A stretch of 64,000 bases of DNA, from positions 144,478 through 208,477 of the forward strand of contig LUVW01000007.1 in NCBI GenBank assembly GCA_001661515.1, read 5' to 3'. Positions 19,704-31,801 of this stretch are shown in pieces. Source of the stretch: Capniomyces stellatus (taxonomy: Eukaryota > Kickxellomycota > Harpellomycetes > Harpellales > Legeriomycetaceae). The translations under genes were made by a program, and so were the position numbers. A model generated the notes under the pieces. It was not told the origin of the DNA. It worked only from the letters and a program-made list of their open reading frames with translations, and made no database searches. Position 1 is the stretch's first letter; each line of letters opens with the position of its first letter.

Positions 19704-22700
19704 ATGACCAGCAAAGATGAAGATATGGCAGTGGTTCCTGAAATGAACCAAATAAAAGAGAGCGGGTATAGCAGGGAGCTAAGTACAGAAAGGGAGGATG
19801 TTAAAGTAGGTATTGAGGCCGAGGCGGGTAAAACAAGAAGAAGCGGAAAAGACATGCTGCAACTGATTAATGACAAGCAAGAGTTTTCTTCAGAGGTGGG
19901 CAAGTATATGAAAGAGAGGTGGCATTTGTTTGATAAAGGGTTTGCTTACAATCTGGTAGCGGTATTTGGGTCGCAAAGCACAGGAAAGAGTACGTTGCTA
20001 AATCGGTTGTTCCAAACGAATTTTGAGGAGATGAGAGAAGGGAGACGTCAGCAAACGACAAAAGGAATTTGGTGCGATCGGGGCGAGGATATGGACGTGT
20101 TAGTTTGTGATGTTGAGGGAACTGATGGTCGTGAGCGGGGGGAGGATCAGGATTTTGAAAGGAAGAGTGCGTTATTTTCGCTTGCGGTGGCAGAGGTGGT
20201 GATAGTGAACATGTGGGAGCATATGGTTGGGCTGTACAACGGGGCAAACATGGGGCTGCTGAAAACGGTGTTTGAAGTAAATCTGATGCTTTTTGGGAAA
20301 AATAGGGGGGCAAAGACGTTGTTGTACTTTGTGATTAGAGATCATGTGAGCTCGACGCCGTTGGAGGCGCTGGGGTCAACAGTGAAGAAGGATTTGGACA
20401 AGATATGGAGCGAGCTGAATAAGCCAGAGGAGCTGGTAAACGAGCGGCTGGAGGACTACTTTGACATTCAGTTTTCTTCGTTGCCGCACAAGCTGCTGCA
20501 GCCAGAGTTGTTTGAAAAAGAGGTTAAGAAGCTCCGACTTGACTTCAGCGACCCCAAGCACAGCACGTACGTGTTCAGAGAGGAGTACTCGAGACAAGTT
20601 CCTGCAGATGGGATCCAGCATTATGCAGAGGGGATTTGGGAAAAGGTGGTGACAAATAGGGATTTGGACTTGCCGACGCAGCAGGAGTTGTTGGCGCAGT
20701 ACCGATGCGACGAGATTTCAGCAGCAGCGCTAGTTCCGTTTAGAGAGGTGGTGGGGAGACTGAGAAAAAGCATTGAGGGGGGAGGAGTGGTTGAGGGGCT
20801 GGGGAGCGAGTTTGAAGAGGCGCGAAAGGCAACTATTGCGCAGTTTGATGAGCAGGCCAGCAGATACAACAAGGCGGTGTACGAGAAGAAGAAGCAGCAG
20901 TTGATGGCGACGGTGCACGGAGAGCTGCAAACGGTGTATGTTGGACAGATAAAAAACGCAACAGCCAAGGCGATTTCAAGTTTTGAGGAAGTTACACAGC
21001 AGAAGCTGGAGGACAACAATGACGGATATTTTGAGGGCGAGGCGGAGAGACTGGTGGTTGGGCCTGACGGAAAGAGAAAAGCGCAAAACGGCAACGGGGA
21101 CTTCTCTGGGGTTATAGAAAAGGAAAGACAGTGTGCAATTGAGTATCTTGAGAAAGTAGCACAGTCAATGATTTTGAAGGACACCGACTGGACATACGAC
21201 AACGACACTGCACAGCTGGTGAGAAAGCTAGACCTAGTGACCGCAAAGCTAAGGATTCAGGAGCTTGATAGGCTGCTGGTAAGAATGCGACAGAGAGCGG
21301 GTGCAGAAATGCACGGCCAGGTAGCAGACCTGCTTGCAGAGGCAAACCAGGATATGTGGGACCAGGTGCTGGTGTCGTTTGTTTCGTCTGTAGACAATGT
21401 AGAGCACGACCTGGAACTTCTGGTTGACGAGATGGGAAGTCATGGCCTAGTGGCCTCAGCTTCAGTCTTGGTCTCGGCTGAAGGGGAAAGGGAAGAGGAA
21501 AGGGTAGACCCAGGCGCCTCAAAATCCGAACTGCACAGAGTCAAAATGAGGCTCAGACAGCTGGTTTGGGAAAGTTTGGTTAAGCAGCTAACTGAGGAAC
21601 TTGGCGACCAGATGCTGCAGATGAAACTGCGGACCCGGTTTGAGGATAAGTTTAGGTACGACGCCAATGGTGTCCCCAGAGTGTGGAGTGCTGGCGACGA
21701 TATAGACTCAAGCTTTGCCGCTGCAAAATCTGACGCCTTGTCTCTCCTGCCGCTATATGCCCGCATCGACATTGACTCTGTTGGAACCAACCCCACTTTG
21801 AAATCCGCGCTAGGAAACCCCGAGTTTTTTTACTCGTCTGCCATTTTAGCCTCAGCAGCCACCAGCAGTCCAAATAGCTCATCACTTCCAACATTTCAAG
21901 TCAAAAGGTTTAATCTTGAGTCCAACTTGGTCCTGCTCACCGTTATTCAGCAGCGCCACGTGTCAAAGCGGTTCAGCAGAGATGCCGACTCCATGTTTCT
22001 GGAGGCCAAGCGCTCCGTCGTTATGATGCGCAACCAGATTCCTGTCTGGGCAATATTGCTTATTTTAATTCTGGGGTGGAACGAGGCTATGGTTGTCTTG
22101 TTTAACCCTATTTACCTGCTCATGACTATTTTGATTGGAACTGCTGTTTTCTTCATCCACAACCTGGGACTATGGGGCCCAGCCAAAATCATTGCCCAGA
22201 CCGCAACCGTCAAGGCCTCTAGAATCGTCCACTCCCTTGCCCTTGAGGCTGCAAATATCACTAACCAAGAAACCATTGACGGCCCTCGCAGCTCTCGCTC
22301 AAAAACTGGCTCCTCAAGTTCTCGATCCAAAATCTCAAAGTCCAAAACCTTCAATTCCAACGACTCCAAGTCCAAAAAATTCCAATCAAACGCTAACGGC
22401 TTGACCGACTCTGAAGTTTACAACAACCACTCTCAAAACCAAATCGATTCGTTTTCAAACTCCTCTGGCTCTGACTTTGAAAACCATCTTAATACCTCCC
22501 GCAGTGCTGGTAACGACCACAACGAGTACATACCAATGAAGAAGATGCAGTCTGACTCAAAACCCAGCTCCTCTGCCAAAACAGGCCCTGGTTCTGGCCC
22601 CGACTCTCCAGGCTTGAGACTCCGCACTCCTGCCTTGGCTACTGCCAATTCCAATAGCCGCGCTAGCACAACCGGTGGCAATGACTCTGACTTTGAGTCG

Positions 22701-22709
22701 GGCTACTAG
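19704..22709 (+). CDS. SEY1: ER membrane fusion GTPase Sey1 (RHD3/atlastin-like)
   Basis: A dynamin-superfamily GTPase that fuses ER tubules. The frame is a single exon of 1001 residues. The GTPase domain has the P-loop GSQSTGKST (about residues 89-97), the switch region QQTTKGIW, the G3 motif DVEGTDG (about 136-142) and the RD-type G4 in FVIRDH. A long helical middle domain follows. Two closely spaced membrane segments at about 775-825 (around IPVWAILLILILGW and IYLLMTILIGTAVFF) form the ER hairpin. The C-terminal tail of about 170 residues is rich in Ser, Asn and Lys and makes the protein about 225 residues longer than yeast Sey1. The N-terminal 50 residues are also extra. The gene converges on the acyltransferase gene. 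Confidence 0.96.
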   Translation: MTSKDEDMAVVPEMNQIKESGYSRELSTEREDVKVGIEAEAGKTRRSGKDMLQLINDKQEFSSEVGKYMKERWHLFDKGFAYNLVAVFGSQSTGKSTLLNRLFQTNFEEMREGRRQQTTKGIWCDRGEDMDVLVCDVEGTDGRERGEDQDFERKSALFSLAVAEVVIVNMWEHMVGLYNGANMGLLKTVFEVNLMLFGKNRGAKTLLYFVIRDHVSSTPLEALGSTVKKDLDKIWSELNKPEELVNERLEDYFDIQFSSLPHKLLQPELFEKEVKKLRLDFSDPKHSTYVFREEYSRQVPADGIQHYAEGIWEKVVTNRDLDLPTQQELLAQYRCDEISAAALVPFREVVGRLRKSIEGGGVVEGLGSEFEEARKATIAQFDEQASRYNKAVYEKKKQQLMATVHGELQTVYVGQIKNATAKAISSFEEVTQQKLEDNNDGYFEGEAERLVVGPDGKRKAQNGNGDFSGVIEKERQCAIEYLEKVAQSMILKDTDWTYDNDTAQLVRKLDLVTAKLRIQELDRLLVRMRQRAGAEMHGQVADLLAEANQDMWDQVLVSFVSSVDNVEHDLELLVDEMGSHGLVASASVLVSAEGEREEERVDPGASKSELHRVKMRLRQLVWESLVKQLTEELGDQMLQMKLRTRFEDKFRYDANGVPRVWSAGDDIDSSFAAAKSDALSLLPLYARIDIDSVGTNPTLKSALGNPEFFYSSAILASAATSSPNSSSLPTFQVKRFNLESNLVLLTVIQQRHVSKRFSRDADSMFLEAKRSVVMMRNQIPVWAILLILILGWNEAMVVLFNPIYLLMTILIGTAVFFIHNLGLWGPAKIIAQTATVKASRIVHSLALEAANITNQETIDGPRSSRSKTGSSSSRSKISKSKTFNSNDSKSKKFQSNANGLTDSEVYNNHSQNQIDSFSNSSGSDFENHLNTSRSAGNDHNEYIPMKKMQSDSKPSSSAKTGPGSGPDSPGLRLRTPALATANSNSRASTTGGNDSDFESGY

Positions 22710-23228
22710 TTCTTCACTTGAGTTTTAAAGCTCGACTAAACATATTGCTGTCACTACTGATTTTTATATTATATTTATGTTCCTACTTTTAATGCTGATA
22801 TTCTATCCATGCTATTAGTATTACTATTATTATCGTTGTTTTTGTTTTTGTTTTTTGTTGCACCCCCCCCCCCCCCCCNNNNNNNNNNNCCCCCCCCCCC
22901 CCCCCAAACTTTTAACTAATTTATAGCTTTTATACTCATTTTTAAAACTATTATCTTAATATCAAATGCTTAAACATTACCACAACAGCGGTGTAAACGT
23001 TTACATTTACAATTACAATTACTTTATTGTATTTGACAATAACAGGTGGAATAAGAATAAAATCAATCTAGTGAATGCAACAGTGCCCAAAGTGCGTCGT
23101 CTAAAACAAATAAAAGGTGTTCCCAAGTATCTAGTTCAACTGATGAATGCGAATACCGTTGAATACTTGCTCCTTTACTGCCCACCGATCCGCGTGTTAT
23201 TCGTGTTACGCAGACGCACATTGGTATA
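22710..23228. other. Spacer between convergent genes, with a sequencing gap
   Basis: Holds the SEY1 3' flank, a C-tract gap and the 3' flank of the acyltransferase. A 92-codon plus-strand frame (22966-23244) overlaps the acyltransferase end antisense and resembles nothing known, so it is not annotated. Confidence 0.5.
22863..22905. repeat. Poly-C tract with an 11-N assembly gap
   Basis: C16, then 11 N (22879-22889), then C16. The true length of this homopolymer is unknown, and the assembler padded it. It lies about 150 bases after the SEY1 stop codon, outside any gene. Confidence 0.97.
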
Positions 23229-24518
23229 CTACACCAGTTTGTAAATAATGCTTATCAACGTGCGTCCAACAAACCAGGCGGCTATGATAGGCAGCGATAT
23301 CTTCAAGTATACCAGCTTATCGGTCAATTCAATCTCCACAGTATGGAGGTTTGTGGTGCTCAGCTCGCTACGGCTATAGTCAACCTCCTTGATGTCGTTT
23401 CCAGGCTTGTTGTCTGCAACAGTGCCTTCTTTGGTGTCGGGGTTAGCAGCCGCGTTGTTGTAGCTGATTTGTGCCTTGCGTATAAACTCGGGGTAGTCGA
23501 GTGCTTTGATGGCGCTTGGGAACACGCCGTTCTTGTAAAAGAACTCCATCAAAATGTCCTTTTCGTGCCACATCTTGTACATCCAAATTGCAAACTCCAT
23601 TTCTTCAGTTGGTATTGTTGACACCTTAAACCTTCTGACATGGACATGCACATACCGTGGGTTGTCGCTGAACAAAAATTGGCCTACTACGGTATGTTTC
23701 AAGTAGTTGTCTTGTTCTGGCCGCATTCCTTCAAATGCAAACGTAAAGTCGTACAGGTACTCGTACTTAAATCGAAGTGCGTTTAGCGCATGGTATATTC
23801 CTGTTATCCGTGGAAGCAACGTGTAGTCCATTACTTTGATTCCTGCCTTCTCGGCAAACAGGTCGCTTTTCTCCTTTGTTTCTTTGCAAAACAAATATCC
23901 TTCTGGGAACAACACAAACCACGATGGTCTATCGCTTTCCTTCACTCTCTGTAGCTGCATCTGGTAGTTTCTGCTGTCTTTCATCCAGTCTCGCTCAAGG
24001 AATATGAATTCCATCAAAGTTATAATCCATCCTACCAACGGAAACCCTTTTGCCGTGCTGTATGCAGCAAACAGAATCCCCTGGTCTCTGTCTGCAAAGT
24101 ACAATATCGACCACATATAAAACCAGTCAAACCAGCCCTGGTGGTTCCCTATTGCCATTCCTTGCTCCGGCATATTGAATATTTTGAACTGTTTGCTAGG
24201 AACTATATCAGCCCGATCTTTAATCACAAAGTCCTCTGTGCTATAGTCTGTTGTAATAACCAGCTTCGTTGGGAAAAAAAGACTACCGGTTCCAACCAAA
24301 AGTATCGACGCAAGCCTTTTTATCATTTCTACTAGCTCTTTGTACTTTCCCCGCGATATATAGTACACCGGCAAGTACAGCACCTGTGTGAGCACTATTA
24401 TCAGCAGGTGGAACCCTGTAACGAACGCTACCTCCGCAATACGTATAGGGAGCATATACTTGCTTGTCCTTTTTTTCTCAGAGACAAAACTCGCTGCTGT
24501 CCGAAAAGTCTGCTCCAT
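23229..24518 (-). CDS. Membrane lysophospholipid acyltransferase (PlsC superfamily, LCLAT1/AGPAT-like)
   Basis: Transfers acyl chains to lysophospholipids in the ER, in phospholipid synthesis or remodelling. A single exon of 429 residues. The catalytic NHX4D motif is NHQGWFD (about residues 122-128) and the substrate motif is FPEGYLF (about 204-210). Hydrophobic segments lie near the N-terminus (about 25-55 and 68-82), and one at the very C-terminus (about 404-425) is typical of the lysocardiolipin and lysophosphatidylinositol acyltransferase branch. The block around RITGIYHALNALR, followed by a C-terminal subdomain, supports that branch, which includes yeast Cst26/Psi1. Substrate preference cannot be read from sequence. 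Confidence 0.9.
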   Translation of the reverse strand: MEQTFRTAASFVSEKKRTSKYMLPIRIAEVAFVTGFHLLIIVLTQVLYLPVYYISRGKYKELVEMIKRLASILLVGTGSLFFPTKLVITTDYSTEDFVIKDRADIVPSKQFKIFNMPEQGMAIGNHQGWFDWFYMWSILYFADRDQGILFAAYSTAKGFPLVGWIITLMEFIFLERDWMKDSRNYQMQLQRVKESDRPSWFVLFPEGYLFCKETKEKSDLFAEKAGIKVMDYTLLPRITGIYHALNALRFKYEYLYDFTFAFEGMRPEQDNYLKHTVVGQFLFSDNPRYVHVHVRRFKVSTIPTEEMEFAIWMYKMWHEKDILMEFFYKNGVFPSAIKALDYPEFIRKAQISYNNAAANPDTKEGTVADNKPGNDIKEVDYSRSELSTTNLHTVEIELTDKLVYLKISLPIIAAWFVGRTLISIIYKLV

Positions 24519-26736
24519 TGTTATTGCCTTTTTTATCTTTATATTTCTTGTTTACCTTACTATCCAACTCGTTTATTTATTGTATTAAGTCTGTTGCTTT
24601 AGTATATACTGTCCCTTTCTTGACAAGCACCGAATTTGAACTACTTGTGAGTGTGTGTATGCGTGTTACTATTATTATTGTTGTTGTTATTTGTTTTTTT
24701 TAATGGTACTAGGCACTAATTCTACAGAATAAAGCTGGGTTATTAAATTCTATTCGTATCCTTTGTTTTATAGTCAAGGTTTACTTTAACTTTTTTTTAT
24801 TTACTTTAGGTGTTAAGTCTGGGATTAAGCTCTGCTCGCTTTTAATTCCATATAAATGGTAAAATGAATTAGTTTGTAGGCGGTTCAGCATATTTTAAAA
24901 ATTTTCATCTTCACTGGCTTAGTGGCTTTAAACAAACAAAACGCTTCAAAATATTTTACTTTGCAAAGCACCTGAAACTCAAGTACAAAGTTACAAGCTA
25001 ATTAGCTTAAACAAGTAATGCAACATGTCATCAGAACATATCGCCCACCTTATCTACCCACTCAATACAATTCTACATGTTGCAGCACTTCAATTATTAT
25101 TTTCCCTTTATTTATTTATGTATTTATTATTTATTTTTCCAACGCCTTTTTCTTCTTTATACAGACAAGTAGAATATAGCGCTCAAATGTCTTTATTTTC
25201 TTCTTTCCAACTCTTTAATGTTTCAAAACATTTCATGTCTCAGTGTCGTTAATAAAACGTGACCAGTTTGGTTGGATTGAGTCAACTCAAATGAGGGATA
25301 CACTTGAATATGGCCGTTCTGGTTCGAGTACCTTGTTTTGGTCATTTGTTTGTTTTAAACTGTGAAATTCAGCAAAGTTAACCCAAATTCAACTAGAGCC
25401 GTGAATAAACCAAAAGCCACTCGTTTACTTTATTCTAATCTACAACAAAGTCTAACTTGAAGATTTGTGAACCTTATAGTAGCAATAAGAATCAGTAAAC
25501 ACGTGAACTAAAATCAGCAAATGGACGTGCTTTAAATTCGATGGGTACTAATTTCAAAGAAAATGGCATCAGGTACAAGGTCACTCGCATCAGTATCAGT
25601 TTAGTGTCAACATCTTCTACTGTTGATTCTTTCTGTTTACCATTCATTTCTTGCGTTGATATTGTATTATATTGATTATATTATATAAGTTATTCTTAAA
25701 GGTGGAGAAAAGTGCACTCCAATGGTTCATCGTCCTGTTTATTTAGCAGATTTCCCTGGCCATGGTTGCCGGAAAGAACAGGGCTTTAACGCATATTGGG
25801 ATTAGCATTACATGGATTATCGGCAAATGGTTGCTTCTGTATCCTTTTTTTTATCGAGTTGATCATAATCTAAAACGAACCAGAATTTATTTATTTATAA
25901 AGTTGCCAGCTATTTCAAAATAAAGAGTTTGATCTTTGGGCGTTATAAACAGCGGTTGTAGCAGGGCTAGTTTGCGCCGATAAATAAATAGAGAAGGCTT
26001 GGTGCTTGTAGTTTGCTGCTGTGGTTTAATATCCCATCAGTAGGTGTAAAGCTCAAGGCAACTCGGCTGGTATACTCGGATTTAGAATAGTTACTATTTA
26101 TTAAGAATAAATTAGGTTCAGAGAAAGCCAAGATTAAATTTAGTTTTAGTTGGATTGGTCTGTGAAATCAATGAAGTTGTGTCTAAAATGGAAAGAAGTG
26201 GAGTTGGTCCGCAAATGATTTACATACATTATGGATAAATGGCTAGCAGAACAGACCAAATAAAAGCAACAACAAAGAAAAAAAAGAAAACAAATAAAAA
26301 AAGCATCAGTTGCTCTTCAACCTCTTCAACCTCTGTCCTCAATTAAGGATTCTTAAATTATAAACGAGTCAAAGTATTACTATTTCGGAATAAAAAAACA
26401 AGCCGGAGTAGACCGAGACGCAAAAGGGGGGGAATAAACAACACGATACAGCCCGCATAATTTAAATTAATAGTTTACATTATATCCGTACGTGTAAAAG
26501 TAAATAGAAAAAAAATAATATACATGAGGTAAAGTGCAAAAATAATAAAGATTCAAAGCACAAGAAGAAAAAAAAAGACTAGCCAAAGCGGGCTGAGGGT
26601 TGAAAGAGAAGAAGAAAGTTTTGATGAAAACATAGAGAGAGGAAAAAAAAAGAACTGGGGTAGAGGGCAAGATAATTAAAGACGAAACAAAAAGAAAGAT
26701 TTCCAATTGAATAAAAACAAAAAAGAAATTTTACAG
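24519..26736. other. Long AT-rich intergenic region, no gene recognised
   Basis: Divergent upstream region of the acyltransferase and recyclin genes, about 2.2 kb. Small open frames (for example 25025-25252 and one near 25763-25921 with a hydrophobic stretch) lack homology. A purine-rich stretch precedes the recyclin start and probably lies in its 5' leader. Confidence 0.45.
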
Positions 26737-29700
26737 ATGAAATCAAATAGTAATGAATCGAGTAGAGTTAATCAAAGCGAGGGTCCAGGTGCTAACAACC
26801 ACAAACCCTTAACATCGGTAGGGAAAGTAGGTGTTTTGGATGCGCCAAATCTAGGTCTGTTGGAGTACGAAGGCAAACGAAAGAGTCTTTCGGGCTCTAG
26901 CATGAGAGGAGGCACCGAAAGGGTAGATAGGTTTGAGAATAAGCAAACCTCGTTGTTAACAAAGACAGCAGAAATGTTTAGATTTGGAAAGGGAGCAAAC
27001 CACCAGAAATTGGAGCCAGAGTATGATTCGGACAACGACATAAGAAGCGATAGTGAAGAGTCGTACAACAATGACAATGGCAAAAGTGATGATACGAGAG
27101 GTGACGACAATAAAAGCATAAACAAGTGGAAGGAAGTAGGTGGTACACGAGGGAGAGACAAGAGCAACGAGCAGAGCACCAAGTCTGGGGTATTTTCCAC
27201 ACAGTCAAATCTGCTAAAGATGCCAGATCTAAAAGGAGTGATAGAAAAGACAACGGGGTATTTAATAAATAGGCGTCCAAATCTAAACAAAAAAGGGACA
27301 GAAAATCTTTCGGGGCAAACACTGGTGAAGGAAATATTCAACAAGGTTAGAGATGAAAAAAAGGAGAAAGAAAATAGTAAACACAACGGTGTGCTACAGA
27401 AAGAAGATCACAAGAGACGCAAAGAAATAGGATATTCAGAAGAGGAGAGGTATGCAATGTACAATTTTGATAGAGGGTTTGACTGGTTAGCAGGAAAAGA
27501 AGTGGATAATTTATGGTGGCAAGAAAGCATCGATGATTGGAGAAATAAGAGTATCCGATTGAGGTTTAGAAATGAGGACTCGGACGAGGATGATTCAGAT
27601 AGTGACGGTTCATATGAAGGTATAGATCAAGTACCTGTAGTATATAGATCGAAAACTTGTAGTGTATAGATATTGTATTGGGGCGGTTTACAATTTGGTA
27701 AAAGTCGTGGTGCAAGGACGGATAATGATTGATATTATTTACTGTTCTAGATTTGGGCAAGGATATATTTAACCAGGAGAATGGAGGCAACAAGGATCAG
27801 CATGCCACCAAAATACCTGACATCGTACCGATAAAGCCAAACCAAGGGATGTTATCAAATAGATTGATAGGGGGGTATAAACCGTTGGAGGCTACAGATG
27901 CAAGACCCAAAAGAGTGCAGTGGGGGAGGCTTCCACCAAGAGTGTTGGCGAACATTTCGATATTTCTAACTGTTAAAGAGACGATAGAAATGTTCAAGGT
28001 GAGGAAGCTGTGGTATTACCAGTTTATGCAGAGAGATAGTGTTTATGGGGGCATCTTGTGGAGGATAATGCTTGGGCGGATGGGATGGAGATGCATTAGA
28101 TTGCGGTTTAAAGGCATGAAGGAACAGATAATTTGGAATGCACCCAAGTGTATGTGGTCGTTTTTAAGAAAGCAGTGGGGAGTGTATAATGGTAAGCATT
28201 GGGTGAATTTTGGACTAATTAGGGCTTGATTTTGGGTTTGGTAATATATTTTCTTTCAGCCAGTTGGAAACAGAAAAGAAAAGAAAAACAAAACAAAACA
28301 AAACAAAAAGTAGGTTAGGATATAATGATTGAGTAAATTGGTTACTAAATTGGATGTTTAATTGGGATGGTAGGGTCTGTTTTGGCGGATTTAGTGGAAA
28401 ACGATTCACATGGGTTGTTTAAAAGTCTGTATTCGTATTTCATTAGAGGGTATTTAGATTGTACATATGATAGCGGCAGGCTGGAGGTTGGGGTGCAGCA
28501 GTCAATGAGAACAAACCGGGTGAGGGCGGCAATCCAGATGACTGGGGTTATTGAGCAGTATCTGTGGTTTGGCCGAGGAATGTTTCATGAGGAGTCAGCT
28601 AAGATGAACAGGGTTCTGGTGGAGGCAACAGTTCGGTTTGAAGAGCATTTTCTGAATCTATTGGTGGATGCGATTGGTAGGAATAGTCAAGTGGACTCGC
28701 AGGTAAACACAAGTCTAAAATGTATTTGTAGTTGGAATACAGCATATGTAGACAAAATGTAGATTTAGATAAACTTTGAGCAATCAAGCAAGTGGGAAAA
28801 AATAGGGGTGAAAGAGTTGGGAGGTAAATAATAACTAACAAAGTGGAAATTTAAAATAAAATGGTTATGGATAGAAATACTCGAGTGTGTTGTCAAGGAT
28901 CCGGAATGGGAGTTCGTTTATTCAGTATTATTTGGATACGAATGAGCTGATTAACGATGTAGACATTTTTGACACAGCAGATATTGAGAGAGCGCTTGAT
29001 TACGAGTCAGATTTCACAGTCAGTTTCCGAAAAGAGTGTAGTAATCAAGGTGAGGGTTTATACCTGTTGAGCGACCAGCTGCATAGTGAGGAAATGCTTA
29101 GTGGGGATCTGAACTATCAGGTGATAATGCAAAGTAAGCAGGTGGGGGACATAGAGACTTACGAGTATTTCCTAGAGCTGCTGACAAGGGCGATATACCT
29201 TGAGTCATACAAGCTGAGGTGCTTCTTAGGCAGCGGCACCAACAACACAATGGCAGAGACATCTATTTTTGGGATGGTGCTTGAGCTGTTTAAGGTGGAC
29301 GGGATTGTAGGACGGGTGTTTGAGCAGATGTTCAACTCGCAGCAAGTGACGGGCGCTGATGGAGTAGAGTTTTTAAACACGGTGGCAGATATGGTGGCGT
29401 TGGGGCTTGAGGCGTCGGACAGGTGGGTGGCAGGAATAGGGTCGGTGCATGCAGATAACGATATGATAAAGCTGGGAGAAGATGTAGCTGGGATGCTTGA
29501 CGAGAGGCTAAACGGGAAAGTGGCTGATTTGGACAGGATGGACGAGGGGATTGGCGACTTTGTGTTTAGTATTCCCCAGGCCGTGGCGTCAAGAGCAGTG
29601 TTTTCTATAATGAGCGATAAGCAGGTGTCATTTTACTTGAATGTTGAGAAGAGCAATTTGATTCGAGGCTGGTCGGCAGCACTGGCATGGTTTGATGCAG

Positions 29701-31801
29701 GCATGCCAGCAATTCTCCAATCAGTGAAAACAGCCGAAGACGAATCCCTGTTTTTCACGAGCCAGGTGTGGAGTATAGTCAAAAACTCTGATTTGCAATT
29801 TAAAAGTGCAACCAACATATTTGAAACAAACACTTTTACAACACCTACCATGGCAGCACCAACCATACCTTTGAATTCCGACTTGAACACAAATACAAAT
29901 ACAAACACAAATATAGATTCGAGTTTGGGGTTGGCTCCTGGGCCAAAAACCGTATCCAACTCTGGTGGCAGCATGTTTAGCAATGGCGATAGAAAGACAT
30001 TTGATGTAGGTGGCGAACCAAAATCACACGCCAACTCCAATTCGATTTCAAGTCTCGGTAGCAACAATAACAGCATTTATGATAACAGTTCCATCAAGTT
30101 CAAAAAGTTTATTAAAACGTTCAACTTTGCCAGCCACAGCAGGGATATTGAGGCCTACAAGAACCACATCATCGACATGTTTTTAAAGGAGCTGGGGCTG
30201 TCTCCAATGGCTACCGAAACCAGCCTAATAAACCCTGACGACTTGACAACCAGTGCAGAAATCCAAGAAAATACCAACGATGAACGGCGTGAAGATGACA
30301 AAAACGTTAAACGGGCTGTTGTGGCCGATTCATTTGAAGGCGGTCAGCGCAAAAATAGCGTTGAAGGCGGTTTTGGCGTATTTAGAAATTCGGTGAGCCA
30401 TAGAAACAGCAAGCAGAGTCTTGACCAGGGGCTGCATATTATTGGGCCTGGCGGAATGGATTTTGGTGCCTTGGAGCTAAACATTCCTCTCTGTATGGCC
30501 ATGATTATTTTTACCCATGACTCGATTATGAGGATTATGCTGTTTACCAATGCCAACGACAGCAATGTTATCCAAAAGTGGGCTCGCGAGTCTATTGAGA
30601 ATATATTTTGTGGACTGTTGAGGTCGATTGGCTACAAGCACATCAAGCCTGCATTTGACAAGTAAGAGCACTGTAGCTGCTATTCATTGTCCTTTACTGC
30701 CATTTACAAGTGTTTTATTTATTTATTTCTGTCATTAACAAATGTTTTTTCTTTCATACTGTCATTTACTTATTAACCAACCTGGCTGCTGGTCTGTATA
30801 GCATTATCAAGGAGCTGCGTCTTTTGCAGTCTCAGATCGGCACTCTGTCAGCAATCATACCGCAGGTTAACAAGACTTCGTCCGAATCTAGACCAAATCC
30901 ACTGTCGATCCTATCAATGAAAACACCCAACCCGGTGCTGTCGAGTCTTAAATCTGGAAACACCCCAAACTCCAAAAGGAACATCATGGGTCTGTCTTCA
31001 TTCAACATCGACACTTCAATAGGGGTCGATTTGGCAGCAAGCCAGAGAATCCGAGAGTTGGTGTCAATGTACGAGTTGATGTTTTTTGAGCTCGTCAATT
31101 TAGCCGATCTGGCCTTTCAGCTGATCGAGGTGTACTACAAGGTTGTTATTTGCCAAATTATCGACGAGATGGACTTTCTGAACCTCGTGAACCAGGAAAA
31201 GCGGGCCCTGGAAAGACTGCTTGACGACAACGTGGCTGTTGGTGTGGATTGCATTATTGAAACAATTATTAGGCAGGTGGACAACGTGTTGCAGACTGAG
31301 CAAAGGTTTGAGGACTACTGCCCCGCTGTAAACGTATCGCTGCAGCTGAAGCCAACGCTTGCCTGCGTGCGAGCTGTACAATTGCTGTGCGAGGCTGTTG
31401 ATATTGTGAGAAGCCTTACAAACACCCAAAAGCCGCTGTGCCAGGTGTACTTGAGCGAAATAGGACACCGGCTCTTTGCATTGTTGATGGACCACATTTT
31501 GAAGTTTACTATTTCAGAGCCGGGCGGATTCCAGCTGATTGCCGATTTGAACTTGTATTACGACTGGGCACAAACGAATTTTGATGACCAGGAGGTGATT
31601 GAAAAGTTTACTGTTTTGAAAGACTTGGCTAATTGTTTTATTTTGGCACCCAAGGATCTAAGAGAGTTTTTGAAGGAACTATACAATAGACGGGCTTTTG
31701 ACAATGTTTTGAGGAGCGAGGAGGTTTATGATTTTGTTGCTAGACGAAATGACTATAAAAAGATCAGAGGACTTGTTGAGGGCCATTGTGATTTCATGTA
31801 G
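26737..31801 (+). CDS. RCY1: Recyclin-1-like F-box/exocyst Sec10-domain protein
   Basis: Recyclins combine an F-box with a Sec10-like exocyst domain and act in recycling of plasma-membrane proteins from endosomes. Five exons are inferred: 26737-27619, 27751-28191, 28374-28702, 28875-30661 and 30802-31801. All junctions are GT-AG and in phase, giving 1479 residues. The first 340 residues are polar and low in complexity. The F-box starts near residue 353 (WGRLPPRVLANISIFL). The Sec10-like helical region runs from about 440 to the end, with VVGVQQSM-type helices, SIIKELRLLQSQIGTLSAII and a final all-helical block. Poly-Asn/Thr insertions split the middle. The protein is far longer than the roughly 800-residue yeast recyclins. 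The start is the first ATG, at MKSNSNESS. Confidence 0.85.

Noticed and set aside
19867..22681. Many antisense frames inside SEY1
   Set aside because: They are shadows of a strongly supported GTPase gene.
22966..23244. 92-codon plus-strand frame overlapping the acyltransferase 3' end
   Set aside because: It overlaps a well-supported gene antisense and has no recognisable features.
25318..25335. Box-B-like GGTTCGAGTAC
   Set aside because: The last conserved C is wrong, and no acceptor stem, anticodon arm or box A surrounds it, so it is not a tRNA.
25700..25925. Frame MVAGKNRALTHIGISITWII with a hydrophobic segment
   Set aside because: No ATG context, splice support or family match; treated as chance.
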